In this document: positions 8,403 through 17,416 of the stretch, in pieces
Position numbering within the stretch: the first letter of the stretch is position 1
How the letters are laid out: each line of letters starts with the position of its first letter
Position numbers and translations under genes: made by a program
Notes under the pieces: model-generated
Told to the model about the DNA's origin: nothing
Database searches by the model: none
What the model saw: only the letters and a program-made list of their open reading frames with translations
Source of the DNA: an uncultured Methylococcaceae bacterium
Lineage (GTDB): Bacteria > Pseudomonadota > Gammaproteobacteria > Methylococcales > Methylomonadaceae
Assembly (NCBI GenBank): GCA_903945375.1
Contig: CAJAVP010000072.1
Coordinates: 1 to 40,575, forward strand
Direction of reading: 5' to 3'
Length of the DNA: 40,575 nucleotides

Positions 8403-10376
8403 TCATTTACTCGACTCAAGCAGCATAACGACTTTATTTCTGCCAGAGTTTTTAGCACGATACATCGCCTGATCGGCAACGTTAATCAATTCCATATAAG
8501 TGCTGTAATGCGGGTGATATAAGGCGACACCAATACTGACGGTTAAGGCGTGATCATGAAAACGCTGACTCATCAGCTTGCCGCGCTGTTCAATAGCCAC
8601 GCGAATACGTTCTGCAAAGCTATAAGCGCCTGCTTTATCGGTATTTTTTAGCACAAACAAAAATTCTTCTCCACCATAACGACCAATAAAATCACCCGGT
8701 CGCGTCATGCCGCGTAGAATATCCGCAACGATTTTTAACACATCGTCACCGGCTTGATGACCACATAAATCATTAAATAGTTTGAATTTATCAATATCGA
8801 TAAAACCTACAGCCGTTTGCGCTAACGAGTTTTTGGGTTGATTAAAAGCCTTACTCAGAAACTCATCCACCATGCGTTTGTTATAAAGCTGGGTTAATGG
8901 ATCGAGTTGTGCACATTTTTTTTGTTGGTCATATTGCTTGGCATTGAATAAAGCAATACCCAATTCATTGGCAATCGGCAACATTTCAGCGAGGGAATCG
9001 ACATTTAGTGGTTTTTTAGACTCGCCGTTGTCGGCGTATAACACGCCAACCAGTCGATTATGATTGAGTACCGGGACGATGAAAAACTCAGCAACATTCA
9101 GTTGATAAAGCAAGGGTTTGTTAGGTGCAAAATCACCATTAATCAACTGTGCTTTTTTTTCGCGTAAGGCTTGTAACAAAGGCTCGGGGGCATGACTGAG
9201 TTCAATATCAAAGGTTTGAGCGCATTCTGGCCAGCGATAGGTGGATAATAAGCAACGTTGCTTAGGATCTATCGCTAACATAAGGCAACGGTCAAAACAA
9301 AATTCCGTACCAATAGCGGCCAACGTCATCGGCACAAACTCATTGGGATTTAAACTATGGTGCGGTGCGGTCAGTCCTGAATAGTTTTTTGTAGAGATAG
9401 TGGGAGTGGGTGTTTCTTGATGATGCAGTTGGCTTAAATTAATGGTCGTTTTGACTAAGGCAGCACGTAGTTTGGTGACAGCGGGAAATTGGATGCCATA
9501 AAACTCGCGGGTATTTTGCATGTCCTGATCGACTTGTTGTAGTAGGTCGTCTAAATCGAGCTGTGCAAATTGCAGTGTCTCTAGCACTTCGGCCGGCAAA
9601 ATAGGGTTGGCTTCGTTGACAACGGAACTAATGCCTTGCATCCACGCGACATAATTGGCGAATGCGACTATGGCAATTTCTGTTTTAAATACCGCAAATA
9701 GTGAGTCAACGGCGGGCAATTCATGATGACAGGCCACAACGGCGGTAATCGGCTCGGGTAAATGCCAGGCGGCACAAAATACATGACCGATTTCGGTGTG
9801 TGTCATCCCAAAAAAACGGCGTTCGTTTTCTGTGATGGTATTTTCGCTGTTTTTGAGTGTGGGTATAAAGTCGCTATACGTCATGCGTCCATAAACTTCT
9901 AAAACGACTTTGCCAATGTCGTGTATCAATCCTGCGGTATAGACTTGATCGGGATGGGGATGATTGAGTGCAATCGCTATTTTTTTACTTAACAGGGCAA
10001 CAAATAAACAGTGTTGCCAAAAAAACAGTCCGTCAAACAGTTTAGTTTTTTGGTTTTTGATTAACTTATCGTAAAACAATAAGTCCAGCGCAAGTTGTCG
10101 GACATCTGAAAAACCCAGCAATTGTACCGCTTGTTTGATGTCACTGATTTTATGGCTAAAACGGTACGTCGCTGAATTGACATGCTGCAAAAGTTTGGCT
10201 GTCAAAGCCGGATCTGTTTCAATCAGGTGCGTCAAATCAATTAACTTTGCTTTATCATCCTGTGTTAATTCCAATAACTTCAGCGCAACGCTGGGTATCA
10301 AGGGCAAATGCTTGATTTCATTTTTTAGGATTGATTGGGCCGTTTTGCTGATTACTGCTAAATCGTCTTTATCCAC
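8403..10376 (-). CDS. HDOD-GAF-GGEEF signalling protein (putative diguanylate cyclase)
   Basis: A protein of 657 residues with three domains. Residues about 20-220 form an HDOD domain (LPLIPSVALKLLEL; GLIHDIGKVVLEV). Residues about 340-480 look like a GAF sensor (FDRCLMLAIDPK; FFIVPVLNHNRLVGVLYAD). The C-terminus is a GGDEF cyclase domain with active-site GGEEF at 568-572 and a product-inhibition I-site RPGD at 559-562, placed five residues upstream as in feedback-regulated cyclases. It should make cyclic di-GMP from two GTP. It starts at GTG (10374-10376), with GGGGGA just upstream. There is no transmembrane segment, so it is probably cytosolic. The GAF ligand is unknown. Confidence 0.9.
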   Translation of the reverse strand: MDKDDLAVISKTAQSILKNEIKHLPLIPSVALKLLELTQDDKAKLIDLTHLIETDPALTAKLLQHVNSATYRFSHKISDIKQAVQLLGFSDVRQLALDLLFYDKLIKNQKTKLFDGLFFWQHCLFVALLSKKIAIALNHPHPDQVYTAGLIHDIGKVVLEVYGRMTYSDFIPTLKNSENTITENERRFFGMTHTEIGHVFCAAWHLPEPITAVVACHHELPAVDSLFAVFKTEIAIVAFANYVAWMQGISSVVNEANPILPAEVLETLQFAQLDLDDLLQQVDQDMQNTREFYGIQFPAVTKLRAALVKTTINLSQLHHQETPTPTISTKNYSGLTAPHHSLNPNEFVPMTLAAIGTEFCFDRCLMLAIDPKQRCLLSTYRWPECAQTFDIELSHAPEPLLQALREKKAQLINGDFAPNKPLLYQLNVAEFFIVPVLNHNRLVGVLYADNGESKKPLNVDSLAEMLPIANELGIALFNAKQYDQQKKCAQLDPLTQLYNKRMVDEFLSKAFNQPKNSLAQTAVGFIDIDKFKLFNDLCGHQAGDDVLKIVADILRGMTRPGDFIGRYGGEEFLFVLKNTDKAGAYSFAERIRVAIEQRGKLMSQRFHDHALTVSIGVALYHPHYSTYMELINVADQAMYRAKNSGRNKVVMLLESSK

Positions 10377-10531
10377 AGTTCCCCCTTTATATTGAATGGT
10401 CGAGCATTTGGAGAGGATAAAGATACCAGATTGGAAGATTAATAAAAGACGTTTGCGTCGCTTAAGCTGTTAAAAGTGCTTACTGTTTCTTTTGTTTTAT
10501 CGCGGACAAGCTAAAACGGTAAGTTACTGCG

Positions 10532-10537
10532 TATAAT
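10532..10537 (+). promoter_or_regulatory. Possible -10 box for the PP-loop/TusA operon
   Basis: A perfect TATAAT hexamer sits 36 bp before the ATG at 10574. No convincing -35 hexamer was found at the usual spacing, so this is tentative. Confidence 0.35.
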
Positions 10538-10573
10538 AGCTGGCATTTTTAGGTCATTTAAAACACGCGAGTT

Positions 10574-11617
10574 ATGAGTAAACAAAGAAAAGCAGTGGCG
10601 TTGATTTCCGGTGGATTAGACTCCATGCTGGCAGCAAAAACCGTTATGGAACAAGGTATTCATGTTGAAGGGATTAATTTTTATACGGGCTTTTGCGTTG
10701 AAGGTCACACCCACGCGATACGAGAAAAAGACAAAGCCAAACCTAAGCGCAATAATGCCTTATGGGTCGCCGAACAATTGGGCATTAAGCTGCATATTGT
10801 GGATGTTATTGAAGAATACAAAAAAGTGCTAATCAACCCCAAACACGGTTATGGGGCACATTTAAATCCCTGTTTGGATTGTAAAATTTTTATGGTCAAC
10901 CGCGCTAAACAATGGTTGGCTGAAAACGAGTTTGATTTTATTATCACCGGCGAGGTGATAGGTCAGCGACCGATGTCGCAACGTAAAAATACGATGCCTA
11001 TTGTGGCTAAACAATCAGGCGCGGATGATTTATTACTACGCCCTTTATGTGCTAAAAATCTGCCTGAAACCTTACCAGAGCGTGAAGGCTGGATTGATCG
11101 GGAAAAATTGCATGATATTACGGGACGCTCTCGCAAACCACAAATGGCCTTAGCCAAGCAATTTGATTTTAAAGATTATGCTCAACCGGCAGGCGGCTGT
11201 TGTTTTTTAGTAGATAAAAATTACTCAGCAAAACTGGTGGATTTGTGGCAAGCCCAAGGCAGTAAAGATTACCAGCTGGATGATGTGATGTTACTTAAAG
11301 TAGGACGGCATCTTCGTCCCGCCAGTCATTTCAAATTAATTATTGCCCGAGAAGAAGGTGAAGGTCGGTTTTTACAAGGTTATAAAAATGAGTATATTCA
11401 TTTGCTTGCTGTAAGTCATAACGGACCTTTAGTCTTATTGGATGGCGAGCCTTCTGCTGAAGATTTATTCTTGGCGGCGCGAATCACGGCTAGATTTGGT
11501 CAAGGGCGTGAGGCAGCTCAAGTCGATGTTGCGATTGTTGATAAATCGGGGGTTGAACGGATCGTCAGTGTGAGTCCGTTGACGCAAACGGAACTCCCTA
11601 AGTCTTGGTACATTTGA
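10574..11617 (+). CDS. MnmA-like PP-loop ATPase, putative tRNA sulfurtransferase
   Basis: A 347-residue protein. The ATP-pyrophosphatase PP-loop is SGGLDS at residues 12-17. Cys100 and Cys103 lie in NPCLDCKIF, which parallels the NPC-x2-C segment of the tRNA 2-thiouridylase MnmA. Cys209/Cys210 in GGCCFL parallel its second catalytic cysteine. The C-terminal third (from about residue 220, VGRHLRPASHFKLIIAREEGE) is not the usual MnmA tRNA domain and resembles a DUF814/NFACT-R-like module. A role in thiolating tRNA, or another adenylated substrate, is inference. The stop overlaps the start of a TusA-like sulfur-carrier gene, which strongly suggests a sulfur-transfer job. Confidence 0.8.
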   Translation: MSKQRKAVALISGGLDSMLAAKTVMEQGIHVEGINFYTGFCVEGHTHAIREKDKAKPKRNNALWVAEQLGIKLHIVDVIEEYKKVLINPKHGYGAHLNPCLDCKIFMVNRAKQWLAENEFDFIITGEVIGQRPMSQRKNTMPIVAKQSGADDLLLRPLCAKNLPETLPEREGWIDREKLHDITGRSRKPQMALAKQFDFKDYAQPAGGCCFLVDKNYSAKLVDLWQAQGSKDYQLDDVMLLKVGRHLRPASHFKLIIAREEGEGRFLQGYKNEYIHLLAVSHNGPLVLLDGEPSAEDLFLAARITARFGQGREAAQVDVAIVDKSGVERIVSVSPLTQTELPKSWYI

Positions 11618-11853
11618 TGACGACTGAAATATTAAACACGCGGCGACTGCTTTGTCCGTTACCGGTTATTCGCACTCAAGACAAAGTTAAACAGCTGATG
11701 TCTGGGGATATTGTAGAAGTGGTGGGGACTGATCCCGGGCTAATGCAGGATATTCCGGCTTGGTGTCGCATTAATGGGCACAAAGTCTTGGATCTGCGTA
11801 GCGGCGATTATGAATATACGGTGGTATTGGAAGTCGTGAAAGTCGATATATAA
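11617..11853 (+). CDS. TusA-family sulfur carrier protein
   Basis: A 78-residue protein with the TusA/SirA signature CPLP at residues 13-16, preceded by the start of the beta-alpha-beta-alpha-beta-beta fold. The motif Cys carries persulfide sulfur in the family. The rest, with GDIVEVVGTDPGLMQDIPAW, fits the whole family length. I chose the ATG at 11617 because it overlaps the upstream stop in TGATGA, implying translational coupling to the PP-loop ATPase. A start at 11605 would add four residues inside the upstream gene. It probably delivers sulfur to that ATPase; this is inferred from context. Confidence 0.88.
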   Translation: MTTEILNTRRLLCPLPVIRTQDKVKQLMSGDIVEVVGTDPGLMQDIPAWCRINGHKVLDLRSGDYEYTVVLEVVKVDI

Positions 11854-11960
11854 GGTAACTCGCAAAAAATAACCGCATCGGTTTTCCTTAAAGTTGAGGT
11901 GTAATAGTCACATAGTATTTTGGCAACAATGTATCCCTATTGATCCTGTTGCCTATAGCT

Positions 11961-12242
11961 TCAAATGCTTTTTTTACTCATCTTGACCCCTTTTTGGTAA
12001 GTGGTTTTCAACAGTTTTACCACAGGATTCAATCCTTTCCAGGTCATGGTTTTAGCCCATTCCAAGGTGACTTCCGGGGTGTTTAACAGCGTCGCGCTCC
12101 AATGGTTTTCAAGAATGCCCCAGCAACGTTCCACTGGATTATATTTGCCATGGTTAGGGCGGGTAGTAGGCCAGCACGTGTCAAGGTTGTTTTTGTCCGC
12201 AAACTCTATCATGCGTTTCATGAATTGCGTCCTGTGGCTGGA
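11961..12242 (-). pseudogene. ISAzo13-type transposase, C-terminal fragment
   Basis: From SSHRTQFMKRM to the stop, about 93 codons match the C-terminal part of ISAzo13-family DDE transposases. The diagnostic segments are HGKYNPVERCWG, which carries the last catalytic Glu, and LEWAKTMTWKGLNPVV, then YQKGV. The N-terminal two thirds, with the first two catalytic aspartates, are absent. Instead the frame continues upstream without a break into phage portal-like sequence. A GTG at 12278 could start translation but lies in the portal part. It is inactive as a transposase. Confidence 0.8.
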
Positions 12243-12590
12243 GTTTTGCGGGATAATCCCCAACAAAATAGGCGGCACGCCATGCGCGGTAAGAATCTAC
12301 TGCTCTGTCTCGTTTTTAATATCCAAAAAATCATCCTTAGTACCGATACTGCCAACGGGAATAATTTTTACCGGATCACGAGTAGAACCCGATCGCGGAA
12401 TATTGATATAAAAACTTTTGCCGTTGCCAATCCCTCTGCTTTCTTCCTCCTTACGCTTAATAAGATCAGCCTGTTCCGGCGTTAGCCCCGCATCTGAGGT
12501 TAGCAAAATGTAACCCAGGTGCGCCCCATTAATAAAATACTTACGCCGGAACAGCGTCGCGTCCTCACTCAACGGCATATCCTGCCCCAC
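12243..12590 (-). pseudogene. P2/PBSX-type phage portal protein fragment with in-frame TAG
   Basis: The frame reads SEDATLFRRKYFINGAHLGY, then VKIIPVGSIGTKDDFLDIKN, a single TAG stop (12297-12299), and then ILTAHGVPPILLGIIPQN. This is the conserved core of portal proteins of P2-like phages (family consensus near LNEATLFRRKYYxNGAH, then AAKDEFLNIKN, then AAHRVPPQLxGIIPNN). Both the N-terminal part and everything after PQN are missing. Immediately after PQN the ISAzo13 sequence begins in the same frame. The fragment is therefore prophage debris joined to an IS. Upstream (12594-12660) another frame reads TDSLGVPDNFYVKV, which I could not assign. Confidence 0.75.
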
Positions 12591-13031
12591 GAATGCACCT
12601 TGACATAAAAGTTATCCGGCACACCCAGCGAATCCGTGACATTAGTGATTCCAGCCAGCAAGTCTCATTATAAAAAGCCATTTAAATTCAATAAGATAAA
12701 GTTAATATATGTTTGGCTTTGAGGTTTTCTGTCGCAGATATTGCCAATCCATACTGATGAGCGAACTTAAAATTTAGACCACAAAGTCGAAAGCTGCATG
12801 AATCCTACATTCTGGTAATCGGCATTTTTGATTGAAATGCCTAATTTTTTCAAAAATGGATGATCCTTCATTTTTAATAAACTTAACCAATTGATTTTTC
12901 TTAAATTACCATAATGAGAATTGCTGATAACAGCTAGCCTTCTTTCACTCCGAGTATTTTCGATTGCACTTATGAGTTGAATCTACGCACATAGTATCCC
13001 CTCTTTTTGCAAAAAGGGGATACGGTACAGA
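12591..13031. other. AT-rich intergenic 441 bp, no gene seen
   Basis: This contains possible further phage debris at 12594-12665 and a hairpin at 12994-13023 just behind the porin stop. Otherwise nothing recognisable was found on either strand. Confidence 0.5.
12994..13023. terminator. Hairpin behind the porin gene, probable terminator
   Basis: GTATCCCC (12994-13001) pairs with GGGGATAC (13016-13023). The stem extends through TTTTT (13004-13008) and AAAAA (13011-13015), with a 2-nt bulge. It starts 8 bp after the stop of the minus-strand porin gene. Confidence 0.55.
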
Positions 13032-14333
13032 TTAAAAGCTGATCTCACCCTGTACCCAGAATTTTTGGGTGTCGGTGCTTCTAAATAAAGCGTCGCTATT
13101 GTCACCGGCATTGTAATAAGCATATTTCACGAGTACAGAATAATGCTTGCCCCATTTTTGCAAGACTGAAAAATTCCACTCATCACCGTAATTAAATCGT
13201 CCGGTATCATCCGAATAGTCATGGTACATTCCGGTGAGAAGTAAATCGCCGTTTTGAAATGGCATCATTACCGTGCCAAATAGATCACGCAAACCATTAG
13301 CCGGTGTGCTTACGGCAAACAAATCCGCCCAGCCTTGGAAGGCATGATTCAGCCCCAGTGGAAAATCAAAGGTTCTATTGAGACCGTAACCACCGAACTG
13401 CTCCATTGCGCCTTGGAACATCACTTTAAAGGCACTAAAACCGCCCATCAGATTATAGCGGTCAACATCATAAGCCGTCAGTCCGTGTCCATAATCACTT
13501 TGATGGGAATATTCAGCCGTATAGACCACGCCGTACTGATCGTTGATTTTTATAGAATCGAGTGGTTTTGTGCAGCAACTGAGCCTTACGCCATAGTTCT
13601 GATTGGATTTTTCATAATTTTCCCTCTCCGTGTAATCCAGCCAATAGCCATAACCCACTAGGTTGCCGTAATCGCCTAACTTATAATTGAGATTAAGCAA
13701 TGGCGATTCCATATTCTCTGAAAATCCATTCATTATTTGGGCATTACCCAAATAACCAACATTGACCATCAGCCCAGGCAGCAAGTCCTTATGGGTAATC
13801 GTCACCGCATCATAAGTCGTTTCCAATTGCCGCCAAGGGATAAAGGCGATAAAGCGGCTATCATCGAAACTGACACGCTGTCTGCCAATTTTGAAAACCG
13901 TATTGGCAATGCCATTATAGGAAAACCAAAACTGGTTCAATTCGCTACGCTCAGGATCAACCACTCTTGAATAAGAAGGGTTGTTGCCAACAAAAGGCGG
14001 CTGCAAATCATTGTAATCATCTTGCATGGCCAAATTGCCTTCATATTCTGCAAACGCCTGGAAGCCATGAAACATCGGAGTCAGATAGCCTAAACGCAGA
14101 CTGGCGGTATTGGCATTGGCGGTTTTTAGCGGCCCTAATTCCTGGTTGACATTTTCATAGCGGTATTTGAGATCGAACTTAATCGCGCCGCTGTTACCTT
14201 TATCATTAAAAGTGAGCGCATCTTCAATGGCCTGCGTTAGATTGGCGGATACCATCTGGCTTGCAAAGATAAGCGACAATGCCCCGCTGGCGGTCAATAA
14301 ACGGGATATTCTTTTATTATGTCGTTTTGGCAT
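13032..14333 (-). CDS. Alginate-export-family (AlgE-like) outer-membrane porin
   Basis: A 433-residue precursor. The N-terminus has basic residues, then LLTASGALSLIFASQMVSA, a Sec signal peptide cleaved after about residue 30. The mature part begins with LRYRYE-like segments (FDLKYRYENVN) and continues as repeated amphipathic beta strands ending in Phe (WVQGEISF), typical of an outer-membrane barrel. FKIGRQRVSFDDSRFIAFIPWRQ is the recognisable alginate-export family block. The family includes real alginate exporters and general porins. No alginate biosynthesis genes are nearby, so the substrate is unknown. An unusual Cys-Cys pair (LSCCTKP) could form a disulfide in a loop. Confidence 0.82.
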   Translation of the reverse strand: MPKRHNKRISRLLTASGALSLIFASQMVSANLTQAIEDALTFNDKGNSGAIKFDLKYRYENVNQELGPLKTANANTASLRLGYLTPMFHGFQAFAEYEGNLAMQDDYNDLQPPFVGNNPSYSRVVDPERSELNQFWFSYNGIANTVFKIGRQRVSFDDSRFIAFIPWRQLETTYDAVTITHKDLLPGLMVNVGYLGNAQIMNGFSENMESPLLNLNYKLGDYGNLVGYGYWLDYTERENYEKSNQNYGVRLSCCTKPLDSIKINDQYGVVYTAEYSHQSDYGHGLTAYDVDRYNLMGGFSAFKVMFQGAMEQFGGYGLNRTFDFPLGLNHAFQGWADLFAVSTPANGLRDLFGTVMMPFQNGDLLLTGMYHDYSDDTGRFNYGDEWNFSVLQKWGKHYSVLVKYAYYNAGDNSDALFRSTDTQKFWVQGEISF

Positions 14334-14532
14334 AAATATACTCTCAGTTAAATTGAAAAAGCCTTACGGCCTAAATAGGTTAGACACTCACAAATCCATG
14401 GCATTGTCATTAGCCGGAAGCAAGTTTAAGCGGAAAGTTTAAAAAAGTGGTAATTAGCCCAGCTTTTTTATCAAAAAGACCCATTCTTTCATGCCATATT
14501 TGTAGGCGTTATATTGCTAGGTAACAAATTGC

Positions 14533-14559
14533 GTGGATTCATTTGGAAGTTGAATCCAC
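14533..14559. terminator. Hairpin behind ssb
   Basis: GTGGATTCA (14533-14541) pairs with TGAATCCAC (14551-14559), a perfect 9-bp stem with a 9-nt loop, 32 bp beyond the ssb stop. There is only a weak T-rich flank. Confidence 0.5.
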
Positions 14560-14590
14560 AAAACTTTACATAAGTTGCATGAGGTGATCT

Positions 14591-15103
14591 TTAAAACGGA
14601 ATATCATCATCAAAATCATCGTAACTCGGTGGCGCAGGTGGCATAGGGGGCACACTGGGCATGGCGGTAGGTGCAGTGGGTTGAGTATAAGCAGGTTTAT
14701 TCTGCGGTGGCGCTGCGTGCTCGGTGGGATGTTGTTCGCTCACAAATTCACTGGTGCCGCCACTGCGACTACCGAGCATGTGCAGTTCGGTGGCGATAAT
14801 CTCGGTGGTGTAACGATCTTGTCCATCTTGCGCCTGCCATTTGCGGGTTTGCAAGCGTCCCTCGATATAAGCTTGGCTGCCTTTTTTTAAATATTCACCC
14901 GCGATTTCAGCCAAACGATAATTACCAATATTGAAAAATACCACGCGATGCCATTCGGTAGACTCCCTGCGTTCGCCGGTTTGCTTGTCTTTCCAGCGCA
15001 TTGTTGTTGCTAGCCTAATGGTTGTTACTGAGCCGCCACTGGGCATAGCTCGAACTTCGGGGTCTGCCCCTAAATTGCCAATTAAGGTTACTTTGTTAAG
15101 CAT
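14591..15103 (-). CDS. ssb: Single-stranded DNA-binding protein
   Basis: SSB coats single-stranded DNA during replication, repair and recombination. The protein has 170 residues. An OB-fold spans about residues 1-110 ([40 protein letters not shown]), followed by a Pro/Thr-rich flexible linker and the acidic protein-interaction tip DDDIPF. ATG at 15103 is preceded by CAGGAGACAAC, a strong ribosome-binding site. It follows the AI-2E permease gene on the same strand with an 86-bp gap, and the hairpin at 14533-14559 probably ends the transcript. Confidence 0.97.
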   Translation of the reverse strand: MLNKVTLIGNLGADPEVRAMPSGGSVTTIRLATTMRWKDKQTGERRESTEWHRVVFFNIGNYRLAEIAGEYLKKGSQAYIEGRLQTRKWQAQDGQDRYTTEIIATELHMLGSRSGGTSEFVSEQHPTEHAAPPQNKPAYTQPTAPTAMPSVPPMPPAPPSYDDFDDDIPF

Positions 15104-15189
15104 GTTGTCTCCTGAATAATAGTGCGCCGGTTTGGGTGTTTTACATGATACACCACGCTATCTTCGCATCATTTTGATAAATTTTCTAT

Positions 15190-16293
15190 CTAGCGGTCAA
15201 TTTCACTCTCATCAACTCTAGGCCAAGCGGTTAACACAGCTTTGACGACGGTGGCTAAGGGAATGGCTAGAAATACACCCCAAAAGCCCCATAAGCCACC
15301 AAAAAATAAGGTGGCGATAATAATGGCAACGGCATGTAAATTGACGGCTTCTGAAAAAAGTAAGGGCACTAGCAATACGCCATCTAGGGCTTGGATAATG
15401 GAATAAGCTATCAGCACGTACATAAACTCATCCCCCTCTAATCCCCACTGCATATAGGCGACGATTAAGACCGGAAATGTCACTAAGGTCGCGCCAATGT
15501 AAGGGATAATCACTGACAAGCCCATTAACACCGATAGTAACATGGCATAATTTAAATCCAGTGCCTCATAAGTGGCAAAACTAATCAGCCAAAGAACAAA
15601 CACCTCAGCAAATTTACCCCGTACATAATTGGCAATTTGGATGTCAACCTCTTGCCAAACGCGCACCGCTAAATGTTGATCTTTAGGCAAAAATTGTAAG
15701 AGCCAAGTGAGTAGCTGTTGTTTATCTTTCAGGAAAAAAAACACCATCATGGGTACTAAAAAAAGATAAATCATGGCGCTGACCAAACCGATAAAAGAAG
15801 CAGCAGAGGCTGAAATGACTTGTTGTCCGTAGGTCAATAATTCACTTTGTATCGCAAACATCATCTGACTGATTTTGTTTTCGGAAATCAGTTTGGGATA
15901 GATTTTAGGCAGACGCAAGATGGCGTGTTGGGCGCTGTTGAGCATATCGGGGATATTTTGAACTAATTCAACGGTTTGTTCAGATAAAACAGGGATTAGA
16001 AAAAATAATAAAAAACCTAAGCAGGTGATAAAAATTGAAAAGACCAAGTACACTGCAACCAAACGCGGCACGTTAAGTTTTTCGGCTTTGGCAACCACAC
16101 CTTCTAGTAGGTAAGCCAGCACCACAGAGGTAAAAACCGGCATTAATACGTCAGACAAGGAGTAAATCAGCACAAAGCTCATGACCAATATAAAAGCGAG
16201 CGTGACGGCCTGATGGTTGGGCAGTACACGCTGCAAAGAGGCTCTGAAAAAATTAAGATTGACGGATTTGTGAGCTAAAGAGTCGTGATTCAT
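15190..16293 (-). CDS. AI-2E family transporter (PerM-like permease)
   Basis: An inner-membrane protein of 367 residues with about eight transmembrane segments. It has the family layout of paired N-terminal spans (AVTLAFILVMSFVLIYSLSD), an amphipathic middle (residues about 110-190), and a C-terminal membrane block containing VIIPYIGATLVTFPVLIVA and WGFWGVFLAIPLATVVKA. Members export varied small molecules or ions; the AI-2 name comes from one E. coli paralogue, so the substrate here is unknown. The start ATG at 16293 lies about 130 bp from the divergent DHH gene at 16427. Confidence 0.9.
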   Translation of the reverse strand: MNHDSLAHKSVNLNFFRASLQRVLPNHQAVTLAFILVMSFVLIYSLSDVLMPVFTSVVLAYLLEGVVAKAEKLNVPRLVAVYLVFSIFITCLGFLLFFLIPVLSEQTVELVQNIPDMLNSAQHAILRLPKIYPKLISENKISQMMFAIQSELLTYGQQVISASAASFIGLVSAMIYLFLVPMMVFFFLKDKQQLLTWLLQFLPKDQHLAVRVWQEVDIQIANYVRGKFAEVFVLWLISFATYEALDLNYAMLLSVLMGLSVIIPYIGATLVTFPVLIVAYMQWGLEGDEFMYVLIAYSIIQALDGVLLVPLLFSEAVNLHAVAIIIATLFFGGLWGFWGVFLAIPLATVVKAVLTAWPRVDESEIDR

Positions 16294-16426
16294 GGCGTGG
16301 AAGGTAATTGGGTTATAGTGACGCTATTTTAACGTCTAGCTTGATTTTTAGCCCTATGATGATTTTGATTTAGTGGGCCTATCACTTAGAATACACCTCA
16401 TTTATTCAACGCAATCAGGGTTTTCC

Positions 16427-17383
16427 ATGCAAATAGATGTATTTAACGGCGATGCGGATGGTATTTGTGCCTTAGTTCAGTTGCGACTGGCTCAGCCTGC
16501 CCAAGCAAAACGGGTTACGGGTATTAAAAGGGATATCGAACTGTTAGCTCAGGTTGCCGTGCAAGCGGATGATCAGGTAACGGTTTTGGATATCTCATTA
16601 GATAAAAACCGTGTGGCGCTGGAGCAGATTCTAGCACAGGGCGCGAAAGTTTTTTATGTCGATCATCATCAAGCGGGTGATATTCCTCAGCATCCTAATT
16701 TAACGGCATTGATTGATACAGATGCTAATACTTGCACCAGTTTATTAGTTGATCACTACTTGCAAGGTAAATATCGAGCTTGGGCGGTGACTGCTGCATT
16801 TGGTGATAATTTACTCGACAGTGCACAACTGGCAGCTAAATCCTTGTGTTTGTCCGAAGAGGAGTTAAGAAAACTCCATGACTTAGGCGTCTGTATCAAT
16901 TACAACGGCTATGGTGGTAGTGTCGAAGATTTGCACTTTGCACCAGAGTCCTTATTTACTGAGCTAGTGCCTTATGCCTCACCTTTTACGTTTATGCAGG
17001 ATAATCGCGAGATTTATCAGCGTTTGTTGACCGGATATGCTGATGACATGGCATTAGCCCTGCAAATTAAACCGGAATACCAAACTGCCGCGATTGCTGT
17101 GTACATCTTACCGGATGAGGCTTGGGCAAGGCGCATCAGTGGCGTCTTTGGTAATGAATTGGCCAACTGCACTCCCGAACGTGCTCATGCGGTGTTGAGT
17201 TATACCGCGCAGCAGGATTTTCAAATTAGCGTCCGAGCACCGTTAACCAATAAAACCGGTGCTGATGAGCTTTGTGCCGCATTCCCAACGGGCGGCGGGC
17301 GTAAAAGTGCGGCAGGCATTAATCACTTACCCTTGTCTGAATTGCCGGTATTTATTCGCGCATTTGAAAAAAAATACAGCTAA
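16427..17383 (+). CDS. DHH-family phosphoesterase
   Basis: A protein of 318 residues. The N-terminus MQIDVFNGDADGICAL holds the first metal-binding aspartates. The DHH signature is VDHHQAGD (about residues 78-85), and the C-terminal DHHA1 domain ends with GGGRKSAAGINHLP, the substrate-binding glycine motif. The family hydrolyses phosphodiesters or phosphoanhydrides with Mn2+; members include nanoRNase, cyclic-dinucleotide phosphodiesterase and RecJ-like nucleases. The exact substrate cannot be told. I preferred the ATG at 16427 (CAGGG upstream) to a GTG at 16373, which adds non-family residues. cysC starts 33 bp downstream. Confidence 0.85.
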   Translation: MQIDVFNGDADGICALVQLRLAQPAQAKRVTGIKRDIELLAQVAVQADDQVTVLDISLDKNRVALEQILAQGAKVFYVDHHQAGDIPQHPNLTALIDTDANTCTSLLVDHYLQGKYRAWAVTAAFGDNLLDSAQLAAKSLCLSEEELRKLHDLGVCINYNGYGGSVEDLHFAPESLFTELVPYASPFTFMQDNREIYQRLLTGYADDMALALQIKPEYQTAAIAVYILPDEAWARRISGVFGNELANCTPERAHAVLSYTAQQDFQISVRAPLTNKTGADELCAAFPTGGGRKSAAGINHLPLSELPVFIRAFEKKYS

Positions 17384-17416
17384 ATTCGGTATTCACTTTA
17401 ACTTATATGAAATAAC

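Noticed and set aside
8255-8479. 74-codon minus-strand frame overlapping the end of the GGEEF gene
   Set aside because: A shadow frame over the GGEEF C-terminus with no features of its own.
16373-16426. Upstream GTG start for the DHH phosphoesterase
   Set aside because: The added 18 residues are not family-like, and the ATG at 16427 begins exactly at the conserved DHH N-terminus.
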